Of a DNA stretch of 64,000 bases, positions 62,808 to 64,000 are shown in pieces (position 1 is the first letter of the stretch; every line of letters begins with the position of its first letter). Below the pieces are notes generated by a model. It had not been told where the DNA came from. It did not search any database and saw only the letters and a list, made by a program, of their open reading frames with translations. This DNA comes from Ctena decussata (Eukaryota; Mollusca; Bivalvia; Lucinida; Lucinidae): positions 10,621,841 to 10,685,840 of the forward strand of contig OZ022506.1 of assembly GCA_963989385.1 (NCBI GenBank), written 5' to 3'. The position numbers and the translations under genes are program-made.

Positions 62808-63030
62808 AGACTGAGGTGAATTGGCACACTTTCAAAGAAAAACTCTGCCATTTTCATTTCTGTCTCCATTCTAAATTGGGGTCAACCCCTATTGAAAAGA
62901 ATTTCTTCTAAGCCCTTTCTGGAGGGTTTCACCCTCCAGGGAAGCAAACAGGAAGTCACAAAAGTTTGTTCCCTTTTGTAATAGTGGCGGAAAACATGGA
63001 CGTGTATCCAAACACCTTAAACATTTTAAG
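62808..63030 (+). mobile_element. Family G repeat, copy near the first visible exon
   Basis: GGTGAATTGGCACACTTTCA, AACTCTGCCATTTTCATTTC and CAGGAAGTCACAAAAGTTTG, ending TATCCAAACACCTTAAA. It follows the general order of the family. Confidence 0.65.
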
Positions 63031-64000
63031 TCAGCACAAAAATGTAATGTTCACTTTTTCTTGAAAAGAGTCAAAGAATGATAGTAACTACATGTAGCTG
63101 TTTCGATGAAACTAAAAACTAAAAGCTTATGCCATCAGATTAGCTACCCACTATGATGTCAGAAAAGTTATACCTATGTCTTGCAACTTAAGTAACAGAG
63201 GAGACAAAAATGGAACTTCTAACTTCAAATGCACACAAACTAAACTATCTAGCAGAAACCCACACTTGAGATGTGTAAAGTTTAAAGAAAGTTTATTTCT
63301 CATGCAAGTGGCATCTATAACCTTCAGCAAATATGACTCAAAACGGTAAATCTAACAAGGGTATTGCAAACAGCCAGCAATGCAGACTAGCATCAAACGG
63401 AAACAGAAGGCTATCTAAATTCTAATTAGCAAATTTCTTATGCTCAAAGAAAATGGGTACACTTTCAGGGGAAGCAACTCTGCCATTTTTATTTTTTACT
63501 CTCCTTCTCAATTGGTATCAACTCTTAAAGGATAGAATTTGCTCCTTGCTCCTAAAGGAGCAAATTCTTTCTTTTAAGAGAAGACCATTTTCTTGAAGGA
63601 TTTTGTTGGCAAGGAAAGCAAACAGACTGTCACAGAAGTTGTCTCCCATTGCAAAAACAAAAAAATGCCCCCCACCCCGACAAAAAAGTCATGAGTGTCC
63701 CATAAACTTTGCAAACATACTTATAGGTGGCAGGACAAAAATAACAGTGGGACTTTTCATCTCAACAGGTTTTGCTGAAAATATTGTAAAAAAATATGCT
63801 CATGCACATTTCATGCAGACTTTTCAAACAATATACCTGCACTCCTGTGTTGAATATAACAAAAATACCATAAAGTACTGACATAATCAAATGAAAGCTG
63901 AAAATGTGTGGCATAAAGTCTCCATAGTACAAATAGTGCAAGGGATTTGGAGGACACCAATTTGTATCTGAAGTCCATTTCAAGATTCCTGATTTTTCTT
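63031..64000. other. Intron upstream of the first visible exon
   Basis: Apart from the family G copy, no exon with both a good acceptor and donor could be recognised. The gene start must lie further upstream. Confidence 0.4.
63450..63650 (+). mobile_element. Family G repeat, copy near the window end
   Basis: GGGTACACTTTCAGGGGAAG, CAACTCTGCCATTTTTATTT and AGACTGTCACAGAAGTTGTC. The centre GAATTTGCTCCTTGCTCCTAAAGGAGCAAATTC is a short palindrome. Confidence 0.7.

Overview
The window is a gene-poor, repeat-rich invertebrate locus. It is AT-rich with long introns. Its tandem-repeat elements, with 165-170 bp or 455 bp cores, GAC-type microsatellites and 3' hairpins, resemble the pearl/HINE elements known from bivalve molluscs. 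A bivalve, probably a clam, is my inference; no species is claimed.

One host gene dominates. On the minus strand I could assemble 13 coding exons from 62783 down to 9408. All intron phases agree, and the 5007 nt encode 1668 visible codons plus a stop. The protein has a coiled-coil-rich N-terminal part, a complete TKL-type protein kinase domain, a short segment resembling the GTPase-binding/autoinhibitory region of PAK and WASP, and a long disordered tail encoded mostly by one 3.2 kb exon. The visible part starts inside the gene, so the 5' end lies beyond 64000. No symbol is assigned.

A ~24.7 kb intron of that gene (32169-56877) carries most of the large mobile DNA. It holds a near-complete autonomous Helentron (37.1-47.9 kb, same strand) with a predicted cysteine-protease domain, DUF6570-like zinc region, HUH Rep, PIF1-type helicase and C-terminal endonuclease. 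The element is broken by two single-base frameshifts and flanked at both ends by decayed copies of its own termini. Nearby are a LINE remnant, a tRNA-derived SINE with a 12-bp target duplication, a 455-bp tandem array, and a 4.2 kb long-TIR element without a recognisable transposase.

Elsewhere the introns and the 3' flank hold at least five families of tandem-repeat elements. They share one design: a 5' motif complementary to a 3' terminal hairpin, a core of tandem repeats, and a GAC/GGAC microsatellite before the hairpin. They also hold many foldback MITEs, several with TA target duplications. Two MITEs sit directly against splice donors of the kinase gene.

Nothing recognisable as a protein gene was found in 1-9407 outside repeats. 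All positions come from reading the sequence by eye; no alignment or database search was run.
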